Source: Tetragonia tetragonoides (lineage: Eukaryota; Streptophyta; Magnoliopsida; Caryophyllales; Aizoaceae). From it: DNA of 64,000 nt. The notes under the pieces were generated by a model that saw nothing but the letters and a program-made list of their open reading frames with translations, was not told where the DNA came from and did no database searches. The translations under genes and the position numbers were made by a program. The stretch covers positions 32,524,766 to 32,588,765 of the forward strand of contig CM076147.1 in NCBI GenBank assembly GCA_038025085.1. The letters run 5' to 3'. Below are positions 47,501 to 59,358 of this stretch, piece by piece. Position 1 is the stretch's first letter; the number at the start of each line of letters is the position of its first letter.

Positions 47501-49334
47501 TTGGGAACATCTCTCCCCCAGTTCCCGTAGCGGACTATATTTGGGGGGAGGGAGTCGAAGGTAGCTCTTTAAGGTGCGGGCGTTTGAGTAGAATTTGACG
47601 TTGGATAGGGACAACACAAGTGGCATGCGGCAGAGGAGTCCAGGGACAGCGTTTTTGCCCAATATCTAGTTGATGAGAGTATCTAGTTGCTAGTGTTTGC
47701 CATGAGAAAGCCTAAAAAAAGTTAGATCTAGAGCACATTATGGCATCTATGAGACTACAGACACTTCGCATAGAAAAGCATGAGCCTGCACTCTTTCTTC
47801 ACATGCATTTCAGAAGTAAGTTCATATGATAATTTGAACTATGCTAAATTGTTGGAGAGTTTTCTAAATATTTTGAGACAAGTAATTTCGTAAATAAATA
47901 TATAACTAAGTTTCAAAAAGGAAAAGGAAAGCCACTATAACAGACAAAATGATGAGGGTATGTCACATTATTTATCTTTGGTGTAGACATTTTGCAGAAT
48001 AATAAGAAAGAGATTAGCAGCCAAAAGCTTTGAAATATTCAGGTGCTAGGGACAAACCTTAACTAAGCTAACGGCTCGCTTAGAGAAATCACATGCATGG
48101 ACAAAGATATCTGGATACGTAGCAAGAAGAGGAAAAATAGTATTTCCAGCTCCACATCCAACCTGTTTATCAGGTCATAAATGTTAACTTGACGGGGCAA
48201 TCAGCAGCAGGAAACCAATTATTAACCTAAAATCCCAATAGCCTATTCAATGCAGAAAGACTGGTGCAAATGAAAAATTACAAGCCTATTTATTCACATT
48301 AGATTCTTGACATGATGCGAGTAGTTTTATACTTTTATCTTCACATTTTTCATATTTGGATAGGATTTCAGCAAAGTATTACAGAAAGAACTGAACCTCC
48401 AAAAGAACTTTTCTTCCAGCTCCCTGAAACATCAAAAGAAATTTCAAAAGATTATCAATGCGGTAATTGCTCGTGGAGTTAATTTTATCATACATGTAAA
48501 TCTTGATCAATATTCTCTGACCATTTGCACTTACAGTAAAGTAGTGACCCCATTCTTTTTCCAGGTAGTGACGATCTTTGAAGAACTGATGGATCAACAG
48601 ACAATAGACAAATTAAAGACGTATAATGGGAGCAACAATTATTTCTAACAAAAGCACAAGTACCATCGATTATGGGAGCCTCTAAAACAAACTAACAACC
48701 TGGTTATCCAAATTCCATTTCTGAGAATATGACAAAAAGACTGACCAAAATCTCGAGACAACAATGATATGTTAGAACCATAATTTCAAAGAAGACAACC
48801 ATTCACCCATTATGAACCTTTCACTTAAATTTACGAACTTTCATTACTCGGCTTATTAATGAACCAATCTCATTAGCATACAATATATTCTAATGAAGAA
48901 GAAACAATCAGAGAACTAGAACAAAGGAACCATAAAATCCTTAGCCTAAATCATAATCTCACACCAACCACCATTACAAGCCATAGCCCTAGCCCTATTA
49001 ACTGCATATGAGGGATAGATACAGAAAAACTTAGCAGCAAAGAAATCAAACCAAAAACAAACCCAAAAAAAAGAAGGGATTTTTAATCACTTACTTTGTC
49101 TTGGTGGCGCTTATAGAATACATCCCAGTACCTTTTAGCTTCTCTCTCATATTTCTCTGCAAAATAAACCTAATTAAAATTAGGATAAATGCAAATTGTT
49201 TTAGAGGGAGAAGGGAAGAGAGAGAGAGAGACCTTTCCCGTAGGGAGAAACTCCAGAGTTAGCAGTTGGGTATATCTGAATTCTATTAGCTGGTTGTCGC
49301 TCCACAGATTCAGGAACCTTTGACGCCATTGTTC
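38551..49334 (-). CDS. Two-domain methyltransferase: METTL2/6/8-like plus Methyltransf_16-like
   Basis: Minus-strand coding exons: 49233-49334 (ATG at 49329), 49095-49156, 48535-48585, 48397-48423, 48058-48162, 46468-46575, 42468-42539, 42282-42332, about 41537-41594, 41316-41440, 39593-39835, 38551-39268, in all about 572 residues. The N-terminal half is a tRNA m3C methyltransferase (METTL2/6/8, yeast Trm140 family): YWDVFYKRHQDK, FFKDRHYLEKEW, SAM motif VLLE|VGCGAGNTIF, then FVLSAVSPEKMP and LVLFRDYA. The C-terminal half (residues ~334-572) is a second SAM fold with RVLELGCGCGG and IGTDVTY, as in lysine methyltransferases of the METTL21/FAM86 type. The same fusion is known in Arabidopsis At2g26200. 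Splice phases fail by one base before exon 12, and one extra G (GAAGGAGCC near 38787-38795) breaks the C-terminal frame before EPKPVLILCHI. The exon 9/10 junction is also out of phase. A 5'UTR intron spans 49335-49472. Confidence 0.88.
40256..41071. mobile_element. 816-bp TIR element in a methyltransferase intron
   Basis: Ends GGCCCCATTTGTTTCGG and CAAACAAACGGGGCC are inverted repeats, and flanks are TAG and TAA. The next inner phrases (ATGGGTTTAGAATC / CTAAAACCCATTCC) also mirror each other. The interior is CCACC-rich with short frames only. Probably a non-autonomous Harbinger-type element inside intron 10. Confidence 0.6.
41972..42141 (-). mobile_element. tRNA-derived SINE in a methyltransferase intron
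   Basis: Minus strand: GGTAGCTCATCTGGTAAG (A box), GGTCCCAGTTTCGAGTCCC (B box), a body with GGGCCCACGGGATTAGTC, and an end TTATCT plus an A run. It is flanked by GTGTGCGGTGCTATTCC (41955-41971) and GTGTGATGCTATTCC (42142-42156), an imperfect target duplication. It lies in the intron between exons 8 and 9 in the same orientation as the gene. Confidence 0.8.
42685..42962. mobile_element. MITE abutting the 5' end of a LINE
   Basis: Inverted ends GTTTGGTTGACAA (left, 42691-42703) and TTGTCAACCAAAC (right, ends about 42957). The interior is full of (A/G)GGAAGT / ACTTCC phrases that can pair. About 280 bp without an ORF. The LINE begins within about 10 bases of its right end. Confidence 0.55.
42963..46279 (+). 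mobile_element. 5'-truncated L1-type LINE in methyltransferase intron 6
   Basis: The sequence enters in the endonuclease domain (DFNVVRHAGER, then SDHFPVVL near 43230) and continues through reverse transcriptase to a 3' end at ...TTATTTGATTAATAAATTTTTCTCTTATCT followed by an A run (46269-46279). RT motifs in the 43210-44820 frame are FRPISLVTIVYKIITKVL, FKLDFENAYDRVSW, GLKQGDSLSPFLF and FADDTILFL. A one-base shift near 44745 moves to the 44748-45497 frame, another near 45480 follows, and TGA at 45676-45678 stops it before the zf-RVT region (KVPLKVRAFVCTLVLGRVNT). It is dead, and in opposite orientation to the host gene. No clear target duplication. Confidence 0.85.
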
Positions 49335-49477
49335 CTGTAAAACCCATGTTTAAACTTAAAAACTTAAAAAAAAAATCCGATCTTTGAATGAAATGCAACC
49401 ATGGTTTTCAATGAAGATCATACAATTCATGCAATAGTGTAAATGGGTATAAATTGAAATTAAGATATGTACCAGTT

Positions 49478-50881
49478 ACAGATGAGGGGCTCTTCATAAA
49501 CATTGCTGAAACGACGGTCGCTTGAGATATTTGGAGGGTTTTAGAGCCAATGTTTATTACATCATTGAGGAAGGGCTTTATTTGCTCTAGACTAGACTGG
49601 GCCACTGGGATGATGTGATCTGTGTGGTTCAAAAAAATAAAAATAAAAATTTACAATGGCTTAGTTCAGTTTAATTAATTTTTTACTTTTATGTAAAAGT
49701 TAAACTAAAGCTACATTAGCAAAGAGCTTATGGGGAACATGTTAGAAAAATAACACCCAAAAGTTTTGTTTGGGTAAGGGGCTGGGGCTTACCTTTTTGT
49801 TGGTTTTTTTTTTATTATTATTTTAAAATTTGTTATTTTTATAATGGTAAGACGGTCTCAGCATTTTGGGGGAGGTGGGAGTGGTGCCACATGCAACCAA
49901 CTCAATATAATTGCTCTTCACATTTATTCCGACAAAATTTGTAGACAAATCTCATGTTAGCTATGGACTTTCCCATATTTATCTAATTTGTAGACAAGTC
50001 TTATGTCAGCTATGGAGTCTCACATCTCAAGGGTGGAAGGTGGGAGTGCAATATACCTTGCTCACTCGTATTTCTAACCAGGGTTTTAATGTTTTATGCT
50101 CGTGATTGAAAACTCAATTGGTAAAAAGAGAAATCCACCGAATATGAATATCTTTGGAACAAATGACCCATCATCCCTAATCACATATTTAGTGATTAAG
50201 GTGTTAAAAAAAAGTTTCCCCTTTAGTACCAATATATCAATATTTGTTCCAATTATCACTGATTTTATCTAATAGACAAAAAAAATCTTGATAAACTAAG
50301 AATATTACATCTGAGGTTGTTCACCGGTTCAGACCCGGACCGAACCGGATCAGACCACTCGTGTCCGGTTTGAGACCGGACCGGAATTGTAAAAAAAAAA
50401 ACAGCACAAGACCGGTTTAATACTTTTGACATCATTTGCCATCCGGTCCAGACCGGACCAAACCGAAACCTGGACTCGACCGGTCCAAAAGCAGAACCGG
50501 CCTTGTCTAATCCAAAAGTCCGGTTCAGACCGGAACAGCGCTAACCACATTTTCACATTGGAAAGCCGTGTCTAAACAGACATAATCTTCATTTGATATT
50601 GTATAAAGTATACAAAACACTATTTTTTACAATTGTTTTTTCCACTTGCAAAATTATATATCCAAGTTCGTGTAATCGTGTTACAAACTTACAATACATG
50701 AACTCTGAATGTTCAAACAAACAACCCTTTTGAAAAATAAATGGAGACATGCGGAATAATTTATATACCACCACACCGTTCACCCATCTTTCTTCATGGT
50801 ACAATGTACATGCATATGCATCTGATCCTGGAGAAAAAATATTGTAAGAGGTGCAATGTTAGTGCTTTGTGTTTTCAAGCC
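49478..50881. other. Spacer between two minus-strand genes
   Basis: The right-to-left order is receptor kinase 3' end, spacer, methyltransferase promoter. The methyltransferase leader exon is about 49473-49600 with an AAACCCTCC motif. 50325-50550 is a palindrome-rich repeat (ACCGGACCGG, CCGGTTCAGACCGG) of unknown class. No gene. Confidence 0.5.
50325..50550. repeat. CCGG-rich palindromic repeat
   Basis: Dense alternation of ACCGGTTC, AGACCGGACC and GGTCCAGACC motifs in both orientations, able to fold on itself. It has the same general build as the elements at 35740-36509 and 58185-58817. Ends are not defined. Confidence 0.45.
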
Positions 50882-53800
50882 CTATCTTCCAGACACAAGG
50901 TTTAACAGGCCATTCTCATTGAAGGAGAAAATACTCCAGTTTTCTGTTGTTGTGGAAAGAGAATTCAAAGCAACCACAATGGATCTCATGCTTGGTCGAA
51001 GATCAGGATCTTCTTGAGTACATGATCTTGCAAGTTGTGCCATCTGCAACACAAACAAGAACACTACTTTCAATCTCAAATGAACATCTTTGTAACCTAA
51101 CTTTCTTATGTTTGTATGTCACTGGTTGAACATTTCACCTTGAGAACAGAGGTAAGAGGGTATTCCTCGCCAAGCTAGGATCTACTAGTTTGCATATGCT
51201 GCTTGGATCAGGCTCACTAAGAGCATCATCAAACTGTTACACAAAGACGAAACAAAAGGCGTAAGGTTAAACAGAAATGATGCATAAACTAGATTAGTGA
51301 TATGATGGGATTGATAGTAGCCCAAGAAGCTGTGAAGTGTGAAGAAGAACAAGGCGCTTAGGTCTTTACAACCATCTAAACGCAACAAACCTTTCCTAGG
51401 GTACATTTGAAAATAATTCGTTTATAACTTTGACAGAAAAATGAGAAAGATAATTAGGGGGGGGGGGTTGTCCTTTCCGCTAATGCGGCACCCCAGACTC
51501 TGAGTAGCACGCAGTCCAGTCGTTTGTAGAAACAAGGAAGTTGTTTGGACGTGTGGGTGGAGTGAGATGGAAGTGCAGGTGAAGCAAGGGTACAGATCTG
51601 TATAAGAATGAACTGAGGTCTTTATGGGAAGCTAGCAGCAAATCAGCGAACACAAGTTATGGCTTTAAGCTGTGCCAAATTAGGGGTCAGAAATATCAGC
51701 TGTGTGGGGAGTCATGTGAACCATACCAGGTTGTGTACTACATTGAGAGGTTGATATGTGACGTAGCTGGTAATCTATCACTTGAGCAAATTTTTTGACT
51801 AAAATAATTGTTTACCAAAGTGACAAGGCTCTTTGGTTGAAGACTTGATCCATCCTTCACCACAGCGTCTTTGGCTGATATGAGTTCGTAGAGGACAACA
51901 CCAAATGCAAAAACATCAATTTTAGGAGAGACATCACCAAACTGGGCATACCTGTATGCACCACAGCCAAGAAGGTCAAAATAATCCTCAGACACACTAC
52001 ATCATGGTTAAAAAAGAAAAATGCAATACCATTGTATTTGTAACTGAGATATTTACACATTGTTTCTAGCTAACTATAACAAAGCTGGTATAATTGGGCA
52101 CAAACAGTAACCAAGTCCAGAAAAGAATTCAAAAGGTTATTTATCTAAATTCTAAAGTACCTTGACCACTTGCTAAGTGGAGCTGGAGCCTAAATGCACC
52201 TTGAGCAATATTATAGGGAAACAAGTGGAGAAGGTTGTGTGTAACTAGGAAAGTCTCATAGATCATCATTGACTTCAAAGCTAAGAAGATATTTGAGCAA
52301 GTGACATCGTAACTACTGCTGGTTTTGGATTCTTTTAAACATGCTCATTCCTTTACAAGCTTCTGTGTTGACATTTATGAACAGTTTATTCTGGAATTTA
52401 ATCCAGGAAAAAAATGGCTACAGATCATCTTCTGAGAACTTCAAGGTGCATAAGATACGAAAATGGTAGCAAAGTTGATCACTGGGGTAAGGAAAGAAAT
52501 TTTTGAATGGCTTATAAATGAAGCCAAAAGCAAGGATGGAGATGAAAAGCCGAAGATGTAACAAAATTGGCTCCACAGTTGCATAATAATGTGCCCGTGA
52601 ATTACAAAGCTCATTTTATATCTAGATATGGTACGTCGTTCCTTAACAGCCTCAAAAGCATAAGGCTATAAACAAAGCCATTAATAAAAAAGATCCCAGC
52701 AAAACACTGAAGTCTACGTCTTCCTCTGTCTCATTATTTCCCTCTCCACCAAGGAGGTTCCGCCAATGCAAAAAGGAGGGCATAGGCATGAAGGAAAGGG
52801 GGGAAAAAAGAAAAAGAAAAAAAAAGAAGCAAGTCTCCATGAGCATAGTCATCTAGGTTTGCAATGGTGTTATATTCTATTAACTAGACCATTAACATGG
52901 TGGAGGAGGAGGAATCATCTGCATCGAATTCAAATTTGGGTACTTCTAAGGGGATTTCTTTGATTGACAGACCCACTAGGCTGCTGAGAGATTGAGCATG
53001 GAAGAAAAATCTTAATTGGGACGCATTTCACTTGGATCGGGTTACCTAAGGGCGTTAGGAGGCACCCAATTTCTAAATGCAGTGAGATTGAAATGCAATG
53101 ATAAGGCTCTTTGGTTGAAGACAACCATGCAAAAGCAAATTTTCAGGTGAAAGAGCACTTAATAAGGCACAAACACTTTCATATTTTCTGCTGATCCCAT
53201 CTATGTTCCTCTTTGTTCGAAGGTTTCTCAAAAGGGAACACCCAAATGATTTGAATTCCGAAACAGAACTGATTTCTTATCTGCAGATTCAATCTGATTT
53301 CTTTTCAATGCATTCCATTGTATATGTAGCAATCAAGTAGGGAAAATCTAGCAACAAGTATTGCACAAGAACAGATAAAAGTCACCAGCATCCTTCTGGA
53401 GAACAGGTTACCATTTTATTTATCAGAACTAAGTTCAGCAGAAGGGGTATGGCCATTTGAAATTCATTCAGTGAGCCCATGCAGAAAAAAGACTGGATCC
53501 ATACATTTTAGAAGATAAACTCAACAGGATGACTGATTGCGCAGCTTATGTGCAGGCTGCAGTACAACTGTCTCATCAAACGAGCTTCAGTCTCTCCAGT
53601 ATGTTTTAATTAAATAAACCAACAGAACTGTACACTTACTCTGGAGGCATATACCCAAATGTGCCCACAAGACCAGTCGCTAAAGATGCATTTCCAACTT
53701 CCGCTAGCCTTGTCAATCCAAAATCTGCAACCTGCAAGAGATAACAAGTTGAAAGCAAATACTCTTGAATAGCTAAACTGAAAATATGGAGTTGATTAGA

Positions 53801-56800
53801 ATACCTTTGCACGGAAGTTATTGTCTAACAATATGTTAGCAGGTTTAATATCACGATGGATATAGACAGGTACAGTGTGCTCATGGATATATTCAAGACC
53901 TCTAGCTGAATCAAGAGCAATTTGCACTCTGACAGACCATGGCAGTGCAGCTCTTCCTGGAATAACATGAGAAAATTGTTGGCACCATTACAGCACTAGT
54001 TTTAGAAAAGGAGTTTTGTACAGATAACTCCACCTGAACCATGCAAATGTTGGCTTAAGTTGCCATTTCCAATGTATTCATACACCAGAAAAAGGGAATG
54101 CTCGACACAGTAGCCAATCAAGCGAACCTGCACTCAAATGAAGAAAGTAATTTATGGGGTTGTGTCAACATTTTAAAAAAGTAGCAGAGAAAATTATTTT
54201 AGTTTTCAAGTCCCTAATGAGCAGATGATCGGCCAAACAGACAAACTTCGTGTAATTATAATTTGAGAACAAAAGGTCAGGATATATACCAAGTTCAAGT
54301 GATGGACATGTGATAAGACCTTCAATTCAGCGAGAAATTCTTTAGTTGCTTGCATATCCATCTTCTTGATAGCTCCTTTCTGGGATAGGATATAGAAGAT
54401 GCAAAAAACTAAAGAGACTTCATATATGTATAAATATGAAGAGGAAAAAGAAGATTGGTGAAACTAACAGATTAACGGACAAAAGGATTAGAAATACACA
54501 ATTAAAAACAAAGAAAAAAACCTCTTATCAAAATTGTACGTAAAAAATTTGCAAAGAAACCTAAAAAGCAGGCACTTTTCTGAAACTGGGATGAGACTTG
54601 AGATCAGTAAACCAAGTCTTACCCAGTTATTCCAATCGTTAACCCCACGAGGTGAAGAAAATTTGCAAAGTTCTACATGTCTTACAATTATCAATGTATA
54701 ATTCCATTCTTAATTCTTTTTTTCCACCTTTAAACCACGTACAGAATCCATGTAGCTAAATACATCAAACATTACTGCCACCTAATATTCAGATAATTGC
54801 AATAACATATTTTAGTTTAGATGCAAGGGCTTAACATTTCATCAGGATATAAATGACAGGGAGAAAAGGCAGTGATTAGATGGTTAAGGAGCAGGAGAAT
54901 GGTAAGGTGGGCAACGTAGGCCCAAGAAAGACAACTAGAGAAGTTATCCTGAGAACAGAGCAACAGTTGACAAGGCCAATAATAACAAGCAAACCCCTTG
55001 ATTGTAGTCTCTAGGCTATAGGGTATGGAGAGAAGTGGGGTGAGGAATGGGAACACTAAGATTGTCTTCTTCAACCTAAATGATTAGGCAAGATAGGAGG
55101 GGAGGGAATATGAATTAAGTACCTCAGAAAGAGAAGGTATATGAATACAAATGTATATACCACTCTGCCATAACTATATTAAGATAAATGCATCTACGCC
55201 ATCAAACAAAAAGATTAATGCATCTACGTACCTCGCCTCTTAACTCTGCATAGTAAACAGCTCCAAATCCACCTTGACCAATTTTATTAGCCATGCTGAA
55301 GTTATTAGTAGCATTTGCGAGCTCTTCATATGAAAACTCTACTGATTTGTCTACTGTTATGCCAGGAATAACTGGCACACCTCCAGGCTGCCCAGTTACA
55401 TCTACAGTTCCACAGAAAAATGGATAACTTGAGACAACTTTTAATCAAGTACCAGATAAAAACTAATGTTTATGATTATCATTGAATATGTATATTTGTA
55501 CTTCAGTATATCGATTTCAAGGCAATCTATTTAAAAGACTTCAGAATGAGCAAGTCTCATAACACATCATATGAAGATACCGTCATTTTCTGTTACCATA
55601 AGAGAGAGGGAACGAAGATGCTTACATCCACAAAGAAGTTCCAAAAGCCAGGATAAATTGGTACAACTCCACTCCCATAATTTTTGACATTTGATATATA
55701 GAAAAATTATTTTACTGGAACAAAGCATGTGAAATTAAAATAAGAATCCAGTGCTGTGAGGTGGGTGGAGAGCACAGTACCAGCTTCTGTTGATTGGTAT
55801 TCCGGCTTATCAGAAAGTAGACCCTTTTTCTCCTTCTCTTTCTTTATGTGCCTAAGATACCACCAAACCAAGATAATAATCAACCCAACTATAACTGCTA
55901 CACATATTCCAGCGATGGCACCAGGTGAAAGCCCTGCCACAATACAGTGTAATTAAGAAGCATATATATGGGATTTCATGTCCTTTGGACATACAATAGA
56001 GATACTGGAAAAAAAAGGAGACTAAGACACAAAATTGACAGCGAAACCAAGAATCTGAGGAGCCGTACCACTTGGTCTGCAAACGAGAACAACAGCATAA
56101 AGATGAAGTGTTATGAGAAACATATCAATGACAATCCCAGGAAATTAGTATACAAACAAATTCATGTGGCATCCTTATAAAATTATAAGTTTACCTTGGA
56201 CTTGAAGCCAGCGGACGGTAACTCCCATCTTTGTCTGCACCAAAAAAGATAAAAACATAAAAATACAATGAAAAAAATACACCATTAACAAGAACTAACT
56301 GAGGCTGATTATGAAGTTGATAGAATATTTATCAAAAACTTCTCATTAAGCTATAGCCTGATTCATCCCATCATATAAAGTATAACATATAAAGATGGGT
56401 TTAAATTGGGTGTGGGTGACAATTGGCAGCAGTGGTTGGATTTTTGTCAGTTGATGACAAACTTGTACTTGGTATTCCATGTTCCAATTTGTATGCAAAA
56501 AATACTTTCAACTACAAAATGATTAGTTCTAGTTCAAATATTATTCACTTCATATGACATTAGTTTGTCTCTGTCATATGTAGAAGCCACATTGACGGTT
56601 TATATACATAGTTCCCCGGTTCCTTCCACCCTCACTCTGAAAATTCTCTTTGTTTTCCTATATTTCATTATGATGATAATGAGTAAAGCTCAAACAACAT
56701 TGGCTAGTAGTAGGCAATATTTTTATTTTTATCAATATTAGGCTAATATAGTTCATTTTGTTTTCCCCTACTCAGAACCCACGCCTGTGTTCACGTCCAA

Positions 56801-57701
56801 TTCCTTAATTTTCTTCAGGATAAATTCCTGTTTCAAACCCATCCTGCTATTACTCTCTAGAATTGTTGCCAAATTCAGAGTCACTAAATCATACATTGCC
56901 CACACCACTATATTTCATTTTAGTTTAATTCAGCTTCCCACAATTCCTTCATCAAAACAATAGTTTACAAATCAGCAAACATATCATTCAATATATTAAT
57001 TCAGCAGCAAAGTTAAGAAACCAGACATGTATCAAGTTACAATAGCTCAAACATGTTAGCTAACATCCTTCCAAAGAAAGCGAAAACCTACCTCGCCAAG
57101 GAAGATACACGAGCCCAGTTCCACCATCAAAGTCTGCACCCGGATTGTAGCTCTGCAACAAACTTGAACTCAAATTCGTCAGCCGAGCAAGATACCTCAT
57201 ACTACTACCAGATAGAAGTGGATAAGTATTGAACAACCCATATTCTGTGGACACACTACTATTCCCACAAGAACAGTTAACTGTCACATTAAGGTTAGCA
57301 CCAGCAGGTATGCTGTTGGGGTTATAGCTATTGAAGTTCTGAATCCAACTGGGTGTAGTAAGATTGGAATAAGTGTTTTGTGCAATAGAAGTATAGGTAT
57401 CACCAGATTGAATTTTGTAGCTAAAGGTATGACCCAGAAAATCCCCCTCTATACAATCACAGGAAAATGGCACATTGACCCTGGTATTCACTTGAATGAC
57501 ATTAGGGTCTGAAATTTGGGTATTGTAGCTGAGTATATCCCTTATTGAAGTATCTAGGTAAGATGATATGTATGAAAGGGTTGCATTTTGCCAGAGATTG
57601 TAAGAGGCTATAGCCAAATCACAACCCTTGCTGCATTTTGACTCAACTATCACCAAAAGGGTCAGAAAAACAAGAAACACAAACCCAAATTTCTTCTTCA
57701 T
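50882..57701 (-). CDS. LysM-domain receptor-like kinase (CERK1/LYK1 clade)
   Basis: Plasma-membrane receptor for chitin-type oligosaccharides. Exons: 57092-57701, 56195-56234, 55781-55933, 55232-55401, 54290-54379, 54034-54127, 53805-53956, 53640-53731, 51816-51951, 51139-51233, 50882-51043; about 597 residues. Exon 1 holds a signal peptide ([21 protein letters not shown]) and three LysM modules with the paired CxC motifs (CDC, CSC). Exon 3 has the membrane segment ([20 protein letters not shown]). The kinase has [18 protein letters not shown] (lysine), [11 protein letters not shown] and GTFGYMPPE, then YAQFGDVSP. All catalytic residues are present, so it should be an active kinase. Exon 10 is 95 instead of 96 bases: one base, probably a C of AGCCTTGG, is missing in DPSLGEEYP. 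Exon 2 is 40 instead of 39 bases. The TTG three bases before the ATG is not a start. Confidence 0.93.
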
Positions 57702-58184
57702 CAAAACCCAAAATCAAAACTTTAATTGAGTGAGTGAATTCAGCAAATAGCTAGGAATATAATAACACAGAGAAGAAGCAAAATTGGGTAATTTGCAACA
57801 GAAATGACAACAATTGAAGGGGATTGGGGGTTGTCTAGGGACCATTGACTTTATCTCCAGACGAGGTTGCTATTTAAATTTGACCAAACAGAAATTATAT
57901 AACTAATGATTAGAAAGAGAGAGAAAGATAGATAGAGACCAGGTTTTAAAAATACAGCGGCCATCGTTGTCTTTCTTCTGTTGGGCTTCAAAGTTGACTC
58001 TGGGTTGAGTGAAAATGAATTTTGGGACACAAAACTAAAGTAAACGTTCAAGCCCTCCAAGCTTAAAAGTTAACACACAAAATTGAAGTTCAGTGCAAGC
58101 AACCAACATGGCGTGTTGTTGAGTTGACTCGTTGTAGTGGCTTCAGCCTCCATGGGTGCTATCTGTGTCATCGTACCGGGTCGC
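57702..58184. other. Promoter region of the LysM receptor kinase
   Basis: On the minus strand this is the 5' flank. It includes CT/GA-rich patches (57910-57940) and no obvious TATA box at a fixed distance. No other gene. Confidence 0.4.
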
Positions 58185-58817
58185 CCTGTCAATTGGGTCG
58201 GGGGGTCGGGTTCGGGTTAGGGTCATGTCGGGTTAGGGTCTTAGCGGGTCGGGTTATTTCGGGTTCGGGTTGAGAAATGCTCGATCCTGACCCAGTGTTG
58301 TCGGGTTGGGGTCGATCCACCGGGTCGAGTGACCCAATAAATTTTATTTTTTTCGTCAATTATATAGCCAATTTATACTTTCAAACGGTATATTTGCAAA
58401 TATATACTCTAATTTATAACTTATATTACCTACGTACGTATATTTTTTCACGTTTTGGTAGGTTTATACAAGTATATGATATTCTTTATATTTTGTTTAA
58501 TCATTAGATAAGTTATACTTTATATTTTCGTCCATTTTAGCATAGTTAAAAGCAAAAGTTCTTATTTTGAGAGAATAAAGAGGTAGAGAAAATGCAAAAA
58601 AAAAAAAAAAAAAGGTTTTAGATGTTTTATAGGATATTTTAGTCGAACTTTTGTTTATAATTACAAATTGTTCTATTTTTCGGGTTAAACGGGTTGACCC
58701 ACTAACAGATCGGGTTTAACCTAAAAAACATCGGGTTAGAGTAAAATCGGATTCCGAATCAAAAAATCGGTGTCAGGACCCTGAAAAATGGGTCAGGTCG
58801 GGTCAAGAATTGACAGG
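58185..58817. mobile_element. GGGTCGGGTT-rich TIR element
   Basis: Ends CCTGTCAATTGGGTCGG and TCAAGAATTGACAGG share a perfect 10-bp inverted repeat (CCTGTCAATT). Next to both ends are GGGTCGGGTT-type repeats (58197-58330 and 58680-58805), with an AT-rich 340-bp middle. No ORF. It sits about 480 bp upstream of the receptor-kinase start codon. Confidence 0.55.
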
Positions 58818-59323
58818 TCTACTCACCAGTCACCATAGTGAATTATGGATGGTAGTACTTGGGTACTACGTATTTAAAAAATGTTGGGAATCATCAAAAT
58901 AAAAAGTAGAGTACTCCATATACTTTGACCATGATTTTGTGATTTAGGATTTGTTGTTATACATTTCACGTTTGGTAAAGGTGAACGAGTCGTTTTCGGA
59001 TTAATATCTTTTTGATGTAGCGTAGTAATTTTACTGTTATCTTGCCTATAAATAGGCATCTTTGTGAAGTGTAAAAGACACCCACAATTGTAATAGTTAA
59101 TGTTACTCTCATGTTCATTGCACATGCTAATCACTTTCTCTCATTTTCCTTTCTCTCTCCTTCCCCCTACCCACTCTCTCCTTCACTCCCCGAATTAGGT
59201 TCCTCTACGATACCGAGATTAGGCAAAAATTTGTGATGTTTTCTCAAATTTACATATAAAAGGTTCAACTTAGGGTGTGTGTTCTTTTCCACTTATTGGA
59301 CCTTACTCAATCAATGAAAAAAA
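58818..59323. other. Spacer or 5' leader of the downstream LINE
   Basis: CTATAAATAGGC near 59046 is a good TATA box, and the sequence after it (CACCCACAATTGTAATAG ... CTCTCTCC) resembles a transcribed leader. It could be the promoter of the LINE that starts downstream or the remains of a copia LTR. Confidence 0.3.
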
Positions 59324-59358
59324 GTGGCAAGACCTTACTCAATCAGTGAAAATAGATC

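Noticed and set aside
50882..57701. Calling the LysM kinase a pseudogene because of exon 2 and exon 10 length
   Set aside because: All splice sites and catalytic motifs are intact, and similar one-base slips occur in every other gene of the window, so sequence error is the simpler reading.
57702..57704. TTG codon as start of the LysM kinase
   Set aside because: The ATG at 57701 directly begins a normal signal peptide; a TTG start is not expected in a plant nuclear gene.
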